A DNA stretch of 10,015 nt from Stramenopiles sp. TOSAG23-3 (GCA_900128585.1 LT642857.1:1-10015); one strand, 5' to 3'; counted from the stretch's first letter, positions 1 to 7,307 are shown. The notes: generated from the letters alone by a model not told the origin. Translations and numbers: made by a program.

Positions 1-2
1 AG

Positions 3-2885
3 CGGGACTCGTCCGAAGAGCCGGAGGTGGAGAACGCGGAGGGGAGCAACAACGAAAGCGACGACGAGAGAAAGAGGCGCCGAAAAGAGCGCCGAAGGAA
101 GAAGAAGCAGCGGGAGGAAAACATAGACGACGGCGAGGCGGGGGAGGGCGAGGGGAGGGAGGACGACAGTAGAGCGGCCCACCGGCGCCGGCGCAGGAAG
201 AAGCAGCAGGGGGAGGCCGAGGAGGGGGGCGCTGGCGGGGAGGAGAACGAGGAGAACGATGCCAGCAGCGAGAAAAAGAAGAAGAAGAAAAAGAAGAAGC
301 GGGACAAGAAGAAGAAGGGTAGAAGCGACGACGAGGACGGGGACGACGCGACGGAGCGACGGACGCAGACCACGTCCGTGGCCAAAAGCAAGGCCAACTT
401 TGACTATCGCCAGGTCCTCGGCTCGCTCGTCAAGTTCACCCGCAAGTTTCGCAACCCGGAGAAGCCGGAGATGCCAGACTTCAAACTCGACTTTCGCCGG
501 GTCAAGGATCCCGTCCTGATGGTCCAGATGCACGGGACCGACCAGCTCGCCCAGGACCCTTACGTGTCCCACCCCTTGGTGAAAGTGCACATCGTCGACT
601 CGCAGACGGGCGAGTACATCGAAAAGGAGGACGCCCAGGTCCCGTCCGTGAGCCTGCTCGAGCGGCAGACCACGATACAGGTGAACCGGGCAGACGGCCT
701 GAGCGTGACACGCTCGTCCGACTCGTGCCGCCACGTGGTGCCCATGATGACCATGCCCTGCGACCTGGGGGCGCAGGGGCGACACGGCGCAAAGCTTGTG
801 TGGGACGAGGAGAAGGGCAAACTGCTATTTGGGGAGACGTACAAGACGTTCTTGAACGCCAACGTTCTGTTTCTGTTCGAGGTCCTCGACTTCGTCCCGG
901 GCGCACCCCAGTCCAAGCTGCGCGATGGAAAGGGCTGGTACCGGATTGCGTGGGCGTTTCTCCACGCCGTCGGGAGGAATGGCGGGGCGAACATTGGGAA
1001 AACGGACACGCAGGTCCCGAAGAAGCTCCGCCTGCAGCTGTACCGCCACACGGACCAGAGCCTCGCCAGCCAGGCCCACGCCCGCGCCTGGCACAAGAGC
1101 AAAGTGACGAAGGGCGGCATCGTCCCCGACGTCTTCTTTTCGTACATGGCGCAGGACAGGGCCGTGTACCCGTCGACGATCTACTGCACGATCACGGGCG
1201 TCCGGGCGCCGAAGAAGGCCCGGGTCGAGACCCCGCCGATGCACTTCAACCAGAAGGAGCGGCACCAGCTGAGCTTTGCCCAGGCGATCGCCGCCGGGGA
1301 GGTGGAGCCGGAGAGCAAGACGTTCGGCGGAGAGGTCGACGAGAAGGCGAAGCGCGTCCTTCGACGGTCGCGCGGGAACGGGGAGGCGTGCCTCGTCCCG
1401 GACACCGTGTCGGCGAGAATACCCTGCGGCAACGGCTGCTTCGCCCTGTCGTTCTCCAACAGCGGCAAGTACTTGGCCGCCGCCTGCCGTGACGACCTGC
1501 TGTACCCCATTCGCATCTTCGAAGTGGACAGCGGGAAATCGTGGCCCTGGGGCGACTTCCTCGGGCACCACGCCATCGTCTACACGCTGAAGTGGATGAA
1601 GGGGGACAAGATGCTGGCCTCCGCCTCCGGGGACGGCACCGTCCGGCTGTGGATGACCCCCTCCAAGGCCTGGGTGGATCAAGGCCCCGCCGAAGCCGCC
1701 CCGGAGGCCGTGGAGGCCGACGGCGGCCTCAGCCCCCGCACGGCCCAGCGGACCGCCGCCGCGGAGGCGAGTGCGCAGGTCGTCACCCTGCTCCATTCCC
1801 CGCCCTGCTACGTATACAGCGCCGTCTTTCACCCGATGGCGGACCCGCCCGTGGTCGTGTCCGCTGCCTTTGACGGCAATCTTCGGGTGTGGGACGCCCG
1901 CGCCCAGGACGAATTTTCGTCCTCGAAGCGGGACCGTTTCAAAGGCCTGATTAAGAGCGGGATCCACAAGACCAGGGTGAACTGCCTGACGTTTGACAAG
2001 CGGGGGCTGAAGCTGTTCTCGGCGGACGCCAACGGCATCGTGATCGTATGGCGCTGCCACGGGGACATGAGCGACCCCCTGTCATACAGCCTCCTCAAAC
2101 GGGTAGACATCATGGGCTCGAAGCCCATCCACTCCATCGATTTTTGCCGAGAGCACCTTCTGATCCACGCCGAGTCCAACATCCTCCGAGTCGTGGAGCT
2201 GAAGAAGTACCAGCAGCTTCACGATGGCTTCAGTGGCGTGCAGAGCGGCTCGTCAAACATTGGCAGCTGCCTCAGCCCCGACGGCCGGTGGGTCCTGGCC
2301 GGGTCAGAGGACGGCCGCGCGCACACCTGGTACACGCGAAGCTCCGCTGCCTACAAGAATCCCCTCTCCTCCCACTGCTACGGGGGAAAGCTTTGCGGGG
2401 TCGCGTGGCACCAGACGCAGCACGTGGTGGCGCTTTGCAGCTACGCCGACGGGTCTCCCATCTTGCTGCTGGAGGCCGACCGCGACAAAGTGGCGAACCC
2501 GATCGACGACCAGGCCACGGCCTTGCCCGAGCACGGTGCCACGAAGAAGGACGGAAAGTTGGACGCGACGGCGATTTTCGACGGCGTCGAGTTTACCGAA
2601 GACCAAATGAGGGAGGTCGAAGCGGAGCGCATGGAGACGCGGAAAAATTTCGCAACTTCGCTGCGCGAAAGTTTGCAGGAAAGCAACCCAGCGCTGCAGC
2701 GGCTGTTCAGCAGCCCCGCTGCCAATGGGAGGCGTGGCATGGGAAGTAGCCTGGATACTTCGCTGAGAAAGACGAACACGGACCCCGACATGCTAAATGA
2801 GAGCAGTGCGATGGAGAGAATCCGCGCCAGGCGCCGGGCAAAGAAAGAACGTGCGGAGGCCTTGCAGGCGTCCATCGGGGAATAA
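3..2885 (+). CDS. AHI1: Jouberin (AHI1) homologue, WD40 protein, 5'-partial
   Basis: Jouberin is a ciliary transition-zone and basal-body protein; here it would act as a scaffold at the flagellar base. The frame is open to the left edge. The first apparent start at 27 is GTG, so the true start lies upstream and the gene is partial. Counting from codon 27, residues 1-115 are low-complexity Lys/Arg/Glu. Residues about 180-390 hold the jouberin-specific pre-WD region, with HPLVKVHIVDSQTGEYI (near 182), AWAFLHAVG (near 308), KLRLQLY (near 333) and YPSTIYCTITG (near 382), closely resembling my recollection of human AHI1. WD40 repeats run from about 465 to 815 (for example GDGTVRLW, FDGNLRVWD, GSEDGRAHTW), with an Ala/Pro-rich insert near 555-595. 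The tail is a charged, probably helical segment. The SH3 domain found at the C-terminus of vertebrate AHI1 is absent. No introns are seen. It is convergent with the FKBP gene. Confidence 0.9.
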   Translation, partial: RDSSEEPEVENAEGSNNESDDERKRRRKERRRKKKQREENIDDGEAGEGEGREDDSRAAHRRRRRKKQQGEAEEGGAGGEENEENDASSEKKKKKKKKKRDKKKKGRSDDEDGDDATERRTQTTSVAKSKANFDYRQVLGSLVKFTRKFRNPEKPEMPDFKLDFRRVKDPVLMVQMHGTDQLAQDPYVSHPLVKVHIVDSQTGEYIEKEDAQVPSVSLLERQTTIQVNRADGLSVTRSSDSCRHVVPMMTMPCDLGAQGRHGAKLVWDEEKGKLLFGETYKTFLNANVLFLFEVLDFVPGAPQSKLRDGKGWYRIAWAFLHAVGRNGGANIGKTDTQVPKKLRLQLYRHTDQSLASQAHARAWHKSKVTKGGIVPDVFFSYMAQDRAVYPSTIYCTITGVRAPKKARVETPPMHFNQKERHQLSFAQAIAAGEVEPESKTFGGEVDEKAKRVLRRSRGNGEACLVPDTVSARIPCGNGCFALSFSNSGKYLAAACRDDLLYPIRIFEVDSGKSWPWGDFLGHHAIVYTLKWMKGDKMLASASGDGTVRLWMTPSKAWVDQGPAEAAPEAVEADGGLSPRTAQRTAAAEASAQVVTLLHSPPCYVYSAVFHPMADPPVVVSAAFDGNLRVWDARAQDEFSSSKRDRFKGLIKSGIHKTRVNCLTFDKRGLKLFSADANGIVIVWRCHGDMSDPLSYSLLKRVDIMGSKPIHSIDFCREHLLIHAESNILRVVELKKYQQLHDGFSGVQSGSSNIGSCLSPDGRWVLAGSEDGRAHTWYTRSSAAYKNPLSSHCYGGKLCGVAWHQTQHVVALCSYADGSPILLLEADRDKVANPIDDQATALPEHGATKKDGKLDATAIFDGVEFTEDQMREVEAERMETRKNFATSLRESLQESNPALQRLFSSPAANGRRGMGSSLDTSLRKTNTDPDMLNESSAMERIRARRRAKKERAEALQASIGE
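271..318 (+). repeat. Coding AAG-rich microsatellite
   Basis: This purine-rich AAG/AAA run encodes a stretch made almost entirely of lysine within the basic N-terminal part of the jouberin homologue. It keeps the reading frame. Similar AAG-rich tracts occur in non-coding DNA at about 4324-4380 and 9848-9900, so the repeat type is common locally. The length may vary between strains. Confidence 0.7.
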
Positions 2886-2921
2886 CAACTCCTTTTAGAA
2901 ACAGTAAATTTTAATTGACTT

Positions 2922-2947
2922 AAAAACAAGAAAAATTGGCTGTTATT
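2922..2947 (+). promoter_or_regulatory. Conserved 3'-flank element, copy 1 (after AHI1)
   Basis: This is a copy of the element whose core is ACAAGAAAATTGGCTGTTAT, differing by one extra A in the A-run. It begins 37 nt after the AHI1 stop codon and is in AHI1 sense orientation. It can pair weakly, with AAAAAC at 2922-2927 against GTTTTT at 2949-2954. Together with copy 2 on the other strand it forms an inverted pair around about 60 bp of AT-rich DNA between the two convergent genes. The role is inferred from position: 3'-end formation or a 3'-UTR signal is likely, and a dispersed repeat is the alternative. Confidence 0.6.
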
Positions 2948-2979
2948 AGTTTTTCATATATTAAGATATTGTGCGTATG

Positions 2980-2985
2980 AATAAA
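2980..2985 (+). terminator. Possible poly(A) signal AATAAA
   Basis: A canonical AATAAA lies about 95 nt after the AHI1 stop and 33 nt beyond element copy 1. The surroundings are so AT-rich that a chance match is likely. Whether this organism uses AATAAA is unknown. Confidence 0.3.
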
Positions 2986-3010
2986 TTATATATAATATTT
3001 TTTTTATAAA

Positions 3011-3037
3011 ATAACAGAGCCAATTTTCTTGTTTTTT
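3011..3037 (-). promoter_or_regulatory. Conserved 3'-flank element, copy 2 (after FKBP)
   Basis: Read on the minus strand this matches the element core, with a two-base CT insertion (GGCTCTGTT instead of GGCTGTT). It starts about 63 nt after the FKBP stop codon, in FKBP sense orientation. The strand switch relative to copy 1 follows the gene orientation, which is the main reason to think the element belongs to transcript 3' ends rather than being randomly scattered. Confidence 0.6.
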
Positions 3038-3099
3038 AAATTTAGATATCATGTCGCGCGCATACGTGCGTCCACCCTTGTCCCCGTTCTGGGAGATCC

Positions 3100-4004
3100 T
3101 CAATTGATTTTCAAGAGCTCGACGTCAAACACAAGGTCCGCGTTGGGAGGGATGACGCCCCCTGCGCCCCTGGCCCCATATCCCATCACGGCTGGAATCC
3201 TCAGCTCAGAGCGTTCGCCCAAACTCATTTGCATAACTCCGGTATCCCACCCTTTTATAACTTGCCCAACTCCGATTTGGAACTGGAATGGCCGGTTCTT
3301 GTCTCTGGAGGAATCAAACTTCTTCCCGTTCGAGGCCAAAGTGCCCGTGTAGTGCATGGTGAGCTTGTCACCACGTTTTGGGAACGATTTTCCATCACTG
3401 CGAAGAAAGAAGCGACGAAGACAGGGTTAGCCGTGGAAGAACGGACGAGAGGGGAGGAAAGAGGGAAGGAAAGAGGGAAGGAAAGAGGGACGACCGGCGG
3501 ACGGACGGACGGAGGTGCACACTTACCCGGCTTTGAGTACTTTTTTTTCCACGGCCATAATCTTGAGAAGTTCGACCTAAGAAGAGGTGCGTTGGTGGTA
3601 AATAGTGTTAGTCGATGCAATTTAGAGGGGTACGTGTGTGATGATTGCTACGGTTTAGCGGGCCAGCGGGAGGGTAAACTTACATCGAATACGAGGTCTG
3701 CGTTCGGTGGGATAACGTCACCGGCTCCGCGGGCACCATAACCCATGGAGGACGGGATGTGAAGTTTGACTCGTGATCCCACGGACATCTTCATAACCCC
3801 TACATCCCAGCCTTTGATAACTTCTCCTACCCCGATGGTAAACGAAAATGGCTCTCCTCGGTCTCTCGAGGAGTCAAATTTTTTCCCATTCGATGCCAAA
3901 GTACCGGTGTAGTGCATGGCAAGGTAGTCCCCTTTCTTTGGGAACGTCGTTTTGTCCCCTTCTTTGAGAACCTCTACTTTGAGCTCAGCGGCTATTGCAG
4001 ACAT
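3100..4004 (-). CDS. Tandem two-domain FKBP-type peptidyl-prolyl isomerase, 3 exons
   Basis: FKBPs catalyse cis-trans isomerisation of Xaa-Pro bonds. This one is probably cytosolic, as no signal peptide is seen. Splicing exons 4004-3684, 3576-3527 and 3397-3100 gives 222 residues in one continuous frame. Domain 1 spans about 1-112 and domain 2 about 113-222, each close to FKBP12 in length. Both keep the pocket motifs [25 protein letters not shown] and [16 protein letters not shown] follows in both. The aligned 78-residue cores (3917-3684 and 3357-3124) differ at 16 positions, about 79% identity by hand count, so the gene arose by internal duplication. The start ATG at 4004 gives a normal FKBP12-like N-terminus. 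It is convergent with AHI1 and divergent from the membrane-protein gene. No TPR or calmodulin-binding tail is present. The exon structure is inferred from splice consensus and frame continuity, not from transcripts. Confidence 0.9.
3398..3526 (-). other. FKBP intron 2 (129 bp, GT-AG)
   Basis: On the minus strand the donor is GTAAGT after GCC GG (phase 2), and the acceptor is TTCTTCGCAG. A CTAAC motif has its branch A at 3427, about 29 nt before the intron end. Splicing rebuilds a glycine codon and joins KVLKAG to [10 protein letters not shown], matching the equivalent N-terminal strand of domain 1. Domain 1 has no intron at the corresponding position. Confidence 0.88.
3456..3490. repeat. 12-bp tandem repeat inside FKBP intron 2
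   Basis: Three consecutive copies of GGAAAGAGGGAA (the last one base short) lie within intron 2. A GGAC-type tetranucleotide repeat follows at about 3495-3513. On the transcribed sense strand this is a long pyrimidine tract, upstream of the branch-like motif. Confidence 0.8.
3577..3683 (-). other. FKBP intron 1 (107 bp, GT-AG)
   Basis: On the minus strand the donor is GTAAGT immediately after the codon GAT (phase 0), and the acceptor is CTTCTTAG. A CTAAC branch-like motif has its branch A at 3608, about 31 nt before the intron end. Removing the intron restores the FKBP C-terminal strand (VFD joined to VELLKI). Retaining it would add eleven residues and then a stop, giving a 118-residue protein with one FKBP domain. 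Confidence 0.88.
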
Positions 4005-4210
4005 GATTGATTATTGATAATAACGGGGTGGGATTCTTTTCGTTGGTAATGATATTTTTTGTAAGAGTTGTTTTGAAGTTCAAATATTGCTCACATCTTC
4101 AGACAGGTCACAAAAACTTTACAAACAAGTATACTTTTCTTGTTTTGTTCTTTATTCAAGAATCATTTCTTTCTTCTTGGTTTTCTGTTGTAGTTATCTT
4201 TCTTCTTCTT

Positions 4211-4260
4211 CTAATAATAAATAATAATAAATAAAATTAAAAAAATAATAATATAATAAT
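4211..4260. repeat. AAT-type microsatellite
   Basis: An imperfect run of AAT/AAAT units. Similar AATAAT tracts appear at 4619-4631 and 9771-9790, showing that this repeat class is common in the gaps here. Confidence 0.7.
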
Positions 4261-4290
4261 ACAGTACTATTATAAATATAGACTGTAAGT

Positions 4291-4380
4291 AAAAAAAAAA
4301 AATTATTTAAAAAAAAAAAATTAAAGAAGAAGAAAGGAATAGAATAGAGAAAAAAAGAAGAAGAAAAAGAAAAGAAAGAT
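4291..4380. repeat. Poly-A and AAG-rich tract
   Basis: Two poly-A runs of about a dozen bases separated by TTATTT are followed by purine-rich AAG/AAAG repeats. The tract is non-coding and lies between divergent genes. It may be nucleosome-depleted, but nothing else is shown by the sequence. Confidence 0.65.
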
Positions 4381-4987
4381 ATTTATATTTTCATAGTGGT
4401 GGGGTGATGATGTACAATCGACACAGCATCTGTAAAACTGACAGCTATATTTTAATAGGATTATGATATGTATTATAAGTACATATATAATGTAGTGTAA
4501 TGTAATTTCATGCCATATGAATATATATAAAGATGATTAAATAAGAAGAAGGAAGTGAACTATTTATAATAGAGCCTACTAGATCCTAGACTCCATATAG
4601 ATAGAATCAATCATCTTATAATAATAATAATTTGAAGTTGTATGGTATGATATTACATTATATATGATTTACATTATATTACATTTATACACCTTCTTTC
4701 TTCCTTGGGGTGTGGTTTACAATAATTTGTATTTTTTGTTTTTTTTTAAAAGATCGAAAGATCGAAAAAAGAAACAATTTTTTAAAATATATTATAAATA
4801 AAGAACAACAGGAACACAACAACAACAACAACAAAAGAAAAACAACCAACTGCAATCTAGTCATCAAGCTGGGTCAATCAATAACTATTATAATATGCAC
4901 AGCAGGATTTATTTAATTAATAATATACCTATATACAACATAGACACAACAGCTTTAAAGAAAAACGAGGACTGACTGACTGCTATG

Positions 4988-5028
4988 CTGCGGGTGGTGT
5001 GTTGTGGTGGTGGATCGGGGTGGTTGGT
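4988..5028 (+). other. G/T-rich patch, possible two-tetrad quadruplex
   Basis: Within otherwise AT-rich DNA this short stretch carries many GG and GGG runs separated by T. It lies about 210-250 bp upstream of the membrane-protein start codon. It could be part of that gene's promoter or 5' UTR. The structure is only a possibility, because most runs have just two Gs. Confidence 0.3.
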
Positions 5029-5234
5029 TAAATAGTTGGTTACTATATACTTATTACTGGTTTAGTAAAAGCAATGGATGGATTTGCATTGTTTGAACTA
5101 AAAAGGAAAATACAAGAAGGTGTTTTTAAAAGTCAATAATATGATCTGCACGGGTTAGTTCGAGTGAAACATATGCACACGATTGAGCAACGTATTTGTG
5201 GTTTGTAGAGTAACTGTGTAGAAGGGGCACCACC

Positions 5235-7016
5235 ATGGCAACTGCAGAAGGCAAGCACTCTGGGCAGACAATTCTTTCCACGCCCGCTGCGACACAAGGC
5301 GTCCAAATCCAGTTCGCGGAGCTGAAGAAGGGTACAGAGCGGAACTCAATGGACGATACGGAGGTGAACGAGGAGTTTTTGGCCCAAATAGTAAGCAAAA
5401 TTACGTATGAAAATGGAGCTTCCGCGAGCCACCGCTCTGTACGCCGTTGCCACTACAAACAAGCGTTCCAAGCTTTCTATACACACGTCATTGCACTGCT
5501 GCTGGGGTCACCGTTGTGCGGGATAATTCTTGTCCCCTTGTTGGGGTACCGCACATGCATAGAGCGCGCGTTCATACTTTTACCACGGAAATCAAGCATC
5601 GGTTCTCGCGCAGTACATATGATACTTGCGCATAGCTACGGCATCCCCGTCTGCGTTTATATCACGCTGTACAAACTGTATATTGGAACTGCGCGTTCCC
5701 TTTCGTCGTGGGGCGACGTATTCCTGGTCTTCTTTCCAGTCCTGATGTATTTGTGGTTTGTTACTTTGAAATACGCAATGACGGAACCGGAGCACTTTAG
5801 GGTGCTTTATGGAAAAAGCAAAGGCAAAATGGTGGGGTCGTTTGCGCCAATGCTTGCACGGAGTGGTTTGCTGGGGGGAGAGATGGCCCTGGAGGTGTAC
5901 CTCAGCGAGTTCATGAAAACGACGGACATCGTACAGGGGCTCTTGGGGGACTACTTTTGCATGCCAGTCGCAGTGGTAGCCAGTTCGCCCAAGAAAGGAG
6001 GCGATGTCCACATCATTCACAACGAAGAGACATTCTACACTGCCCGAGAGTCACACAGCAAGATCGAGGAGTCTTCCGTTCGGCACGTTAAGTCGGTCAC
6101 GCTGGGCCGCGCCATCCTTCGCAGCTTTGCCTCTCACCTCCGCTCAAAACAACCCTTGAACAGAATTCACCAAGTGGCAGATGTAGTGTCGGGGGTGTAC
6201 ATATTGGGGAGAATAATTATGGCTGCCGGTGACGGCTCGATCAGCACCAGCTGGGTCGAATGGGTGAACTTTCTGCTTCTCATGACCATAAAGGTATTTG
6301 CGCTGCGACAGTGGTACCGCCACAGCGGCATGGCATTGGCGCTGTTCCAAAAGATGAAGTTCCTAGAAACCCGCCTGGGGAAAATCATACACCAATTGCA
6401 CATAGCTTGCGCAGAGGACGTACAGTCGTGGTCCCGCCTTCGATTTGCCATGCACATGATGGACAGCAAATCACTTTACTATTGCGTGGTTTACAGCGGC
6501 GCGTCATTGCTTGGATCGGGTGTGTTTATCATTTGCGTAACGGGTGTGACTTACTTTGCACCGGAGGATCCGATCATTATCGGACACTTTTCCCTAGTCC
6601 TTTTGCATGTGTTTGTCGTTCAAGGGCTCACCCTCTATGCGATTAAAATTGGGGCAAAGACCAACTGGTACGCCTCAAGACATGTCGACGAGTGGTTAAA
6701 AGAAAAATCTTCGATTGGAATTCGAATGAACGCCCTGAATGTTCAGTTGCACTGTCAGAAAGGCGGAAAACAGCCAGGGAAAATCCTCGCAGACATCGCC
6801 CGGCTCGATGGGGCCATGACGGAAATCGATATACTTTGCAAACGGTTGAAGAATGAGATAGATTTTGGTGGCCTGCGCTTTTTTTCCATGCGCATAACCA
6901 AAGTCCTGTTCAAAACCCTGATGCTCCTGTTCCTGTACCAAGTGCTTTATCTCACGGTTTGGATTATCAGAAAGAGCGAGATCAAGATTTCCGACGCTTT
7001 CCTTGTGGCGCTATAG
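5235..7016 (+). CDS. Multipass membrane protein, candidate gustatory-receptor-like (GRL) protein
   Basis: Intronless, 593 residues, with a start in strong context (CACCATGG). There is no signal peptide; the N-terminal 80 residues are hydrophilic. Hydrophobic segments lie near 84-105, 128-150, 162-181, 314-332, 340-358, 414-441, 446-471 and 555-578. The second half shows two close helices, a 55-residue amphipathic linker (MALALFQKMKFLETRLGKII), two close helices, a linker of about 85 residues, then one terminal helix and a tail of only about 15 residues. This is the S3-S4, long loop, S5-S6, S7 pattern of insect Gr/Or proteins and protist GRLs. The segment GGLRFFSMRITKVLFKTLMLLFLYQVLY resembles the Gr/Or C-terminal signature region. 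Eight predicted segments rather than seven, and a loop of about 130 residues after the third, are unexplained. Family members are ligand-gated cation channels in insects; function here is unknown. GC content is visibly lower than in AHI1 and Hsp90. Confidence 0.82.
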   Translation: MATAEGKHSGQTILSTPAATQGVQIQFAELKKGTERNSMDDTEVNEEFLAQIVSKITYENGASASHRSVRRCHYKQAFQAFYTHVIALLLGSPLCGIILVPLLGYRTCIERAFILLPRKSSIGSRAVHMILAHSYGIPVCVYITLYKLYIGTARSLSSWGDVFLVFFPVLMYLWFVTLKYAMTEPEHFRVLYGKSKGKMVGSFAPMLARSGLLGGEMALEVYLSEFMKTTDIVQGLLGDYFCMPVAVVASSPKKGGDVHIIHNEETFYTARESHSKIEESSVRHVKSVTLGRAILRSFASHLRSKQPLNRIHQVADVVSGVYILGRIIMAAGDGSISTSWVEWVNFLLLMTIKVFALRQWYRHSGMALALFQKMKFLETRLGKIIHQLHIACAEDVQSWSRLRFAMHMMDSKSLYYCVVYSGASLLGSGVFIICVTGVTYFAPEDPIIIGHFSLVLLHVFVVQGLTLYAIKIGAKTNWYASRHVDEWLKEKSSIGIRMNALNVQLHCQKGGKQPGKILADIARLDGAMTEIDILCKRLKNEIDFGGLRFFSMRITKVLFKTLMLLFLYQVLYLTVWIIRKSEIKISDAFLVAL

Positions 7017-7180
7017 AAATGAGACACTCTTATCTTCTTCATATATACCGTGAATGTGAATTTCTCTGCTCCTTTTGTCTATTAAAAGTTTACGTAAAGA
7101 GAGAGAGCATCAAAACTAAAACTTTATATTTGCACTTTTTCGCGGGATGCAACGTGTTACGAAGTTCCTACGAAACGTTA

Positions 7181-7215
7181 AAAACAAGAAAATTGGCTGT
7201 TATTTAAGTAATTAA
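7181..7215 (+). promoter_or_regulatory. Conserved 3'-flank element, copy 3 (after membrane gene)
   Basis: This is an intact copy of the ACAAGAAAATTGGCTGTTAT element and its AT-rich tail, identical over 35 nt to copy 5 at 9936-9970. Identity stops abruptly on both sides. It lies 165 nt after the stop of the membrane-protein gene, in its sense orientation. A perfect 8-bp inverted repeat (AACGTTAA at 7174-7181 and TTAACGTT at 7212-7219) brackets it, so the core would sit in a loop of 30 nt. Confidence 0.65.
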
Positions 7216-7307
7216 CGTTACACTGCTGCTAAGAGTTCGTAAGAATTTACGAAATTGCCTTTAAGTGTTTGTCTTGCCTTGCTAATCATTGTCGCTTAAC
7301 TGTACAT

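Larger units (their letters stand above)
4005..5234. other. AT-rich gap between divergent genes, no gene recognised
   Basis: This 1.2 kb region separates the starts of the minus-strand FKBP gene and the plus-strand membrane-protein gene, so it should hold both promoters. It contains AAT-type microsatellites (4211-4260), two long poly-A runs and an AAG-rich tract (about 4290-4380), many ATATA stretches (4480-4680), a CAA run near 4816-4835 and a G/T-rich patch at 4988-5028. Short open frames at 4007-4234 and 4710-4916 encode only low-complexity sequence and look spurious. I see no tRNA, rRNA or clear promoter motif. Confidence 0.7.

Noticed and set aside
27-29. Start codon of the AHI1 homologue at position 27
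   Set aside because: The codon is GTG, and the frame is open upstream to the window edge, so the gene is better read as 5'-truncated.
825-2060. Long minus-strand open frame (411 codons) opposite AHI1
   Set aside because: It is antisense to a clearly conserved WD40 gene. Its Arg/Gly/Pro-rich product has no recognisable domain, as expected for shadow frames in GC-rich codons.
3255-3620. Minus-strand open frame (121 codons) between the two FKBP domains
   Set aside because: It runs through exon 2, intron 2 and part of exon 3 in the wrong frame. Splice sites and the restored domain 2 explain the region better.
4130-4150. Further copy of the 3'-flank element on the minus strand
   Set aside because: Only about a dozen bases of the A-rich half match and the diagnostic GGCTGTT part is missing. 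It also lies upstream of FKBP rather than after a gene.
4404-4441. C/D box snoRNA
   Set aside because: Only about 27 nt separate the C-like and D-like boxes, no convincing terminal stem was found, and such short motifs are common by chance.
5155-5180. tRNA T-loop-like GTTCGAG
   Set aside because: The flanking bases do not form a T-arm stem, and no acceptor, D or anticodon arms are present nearby.
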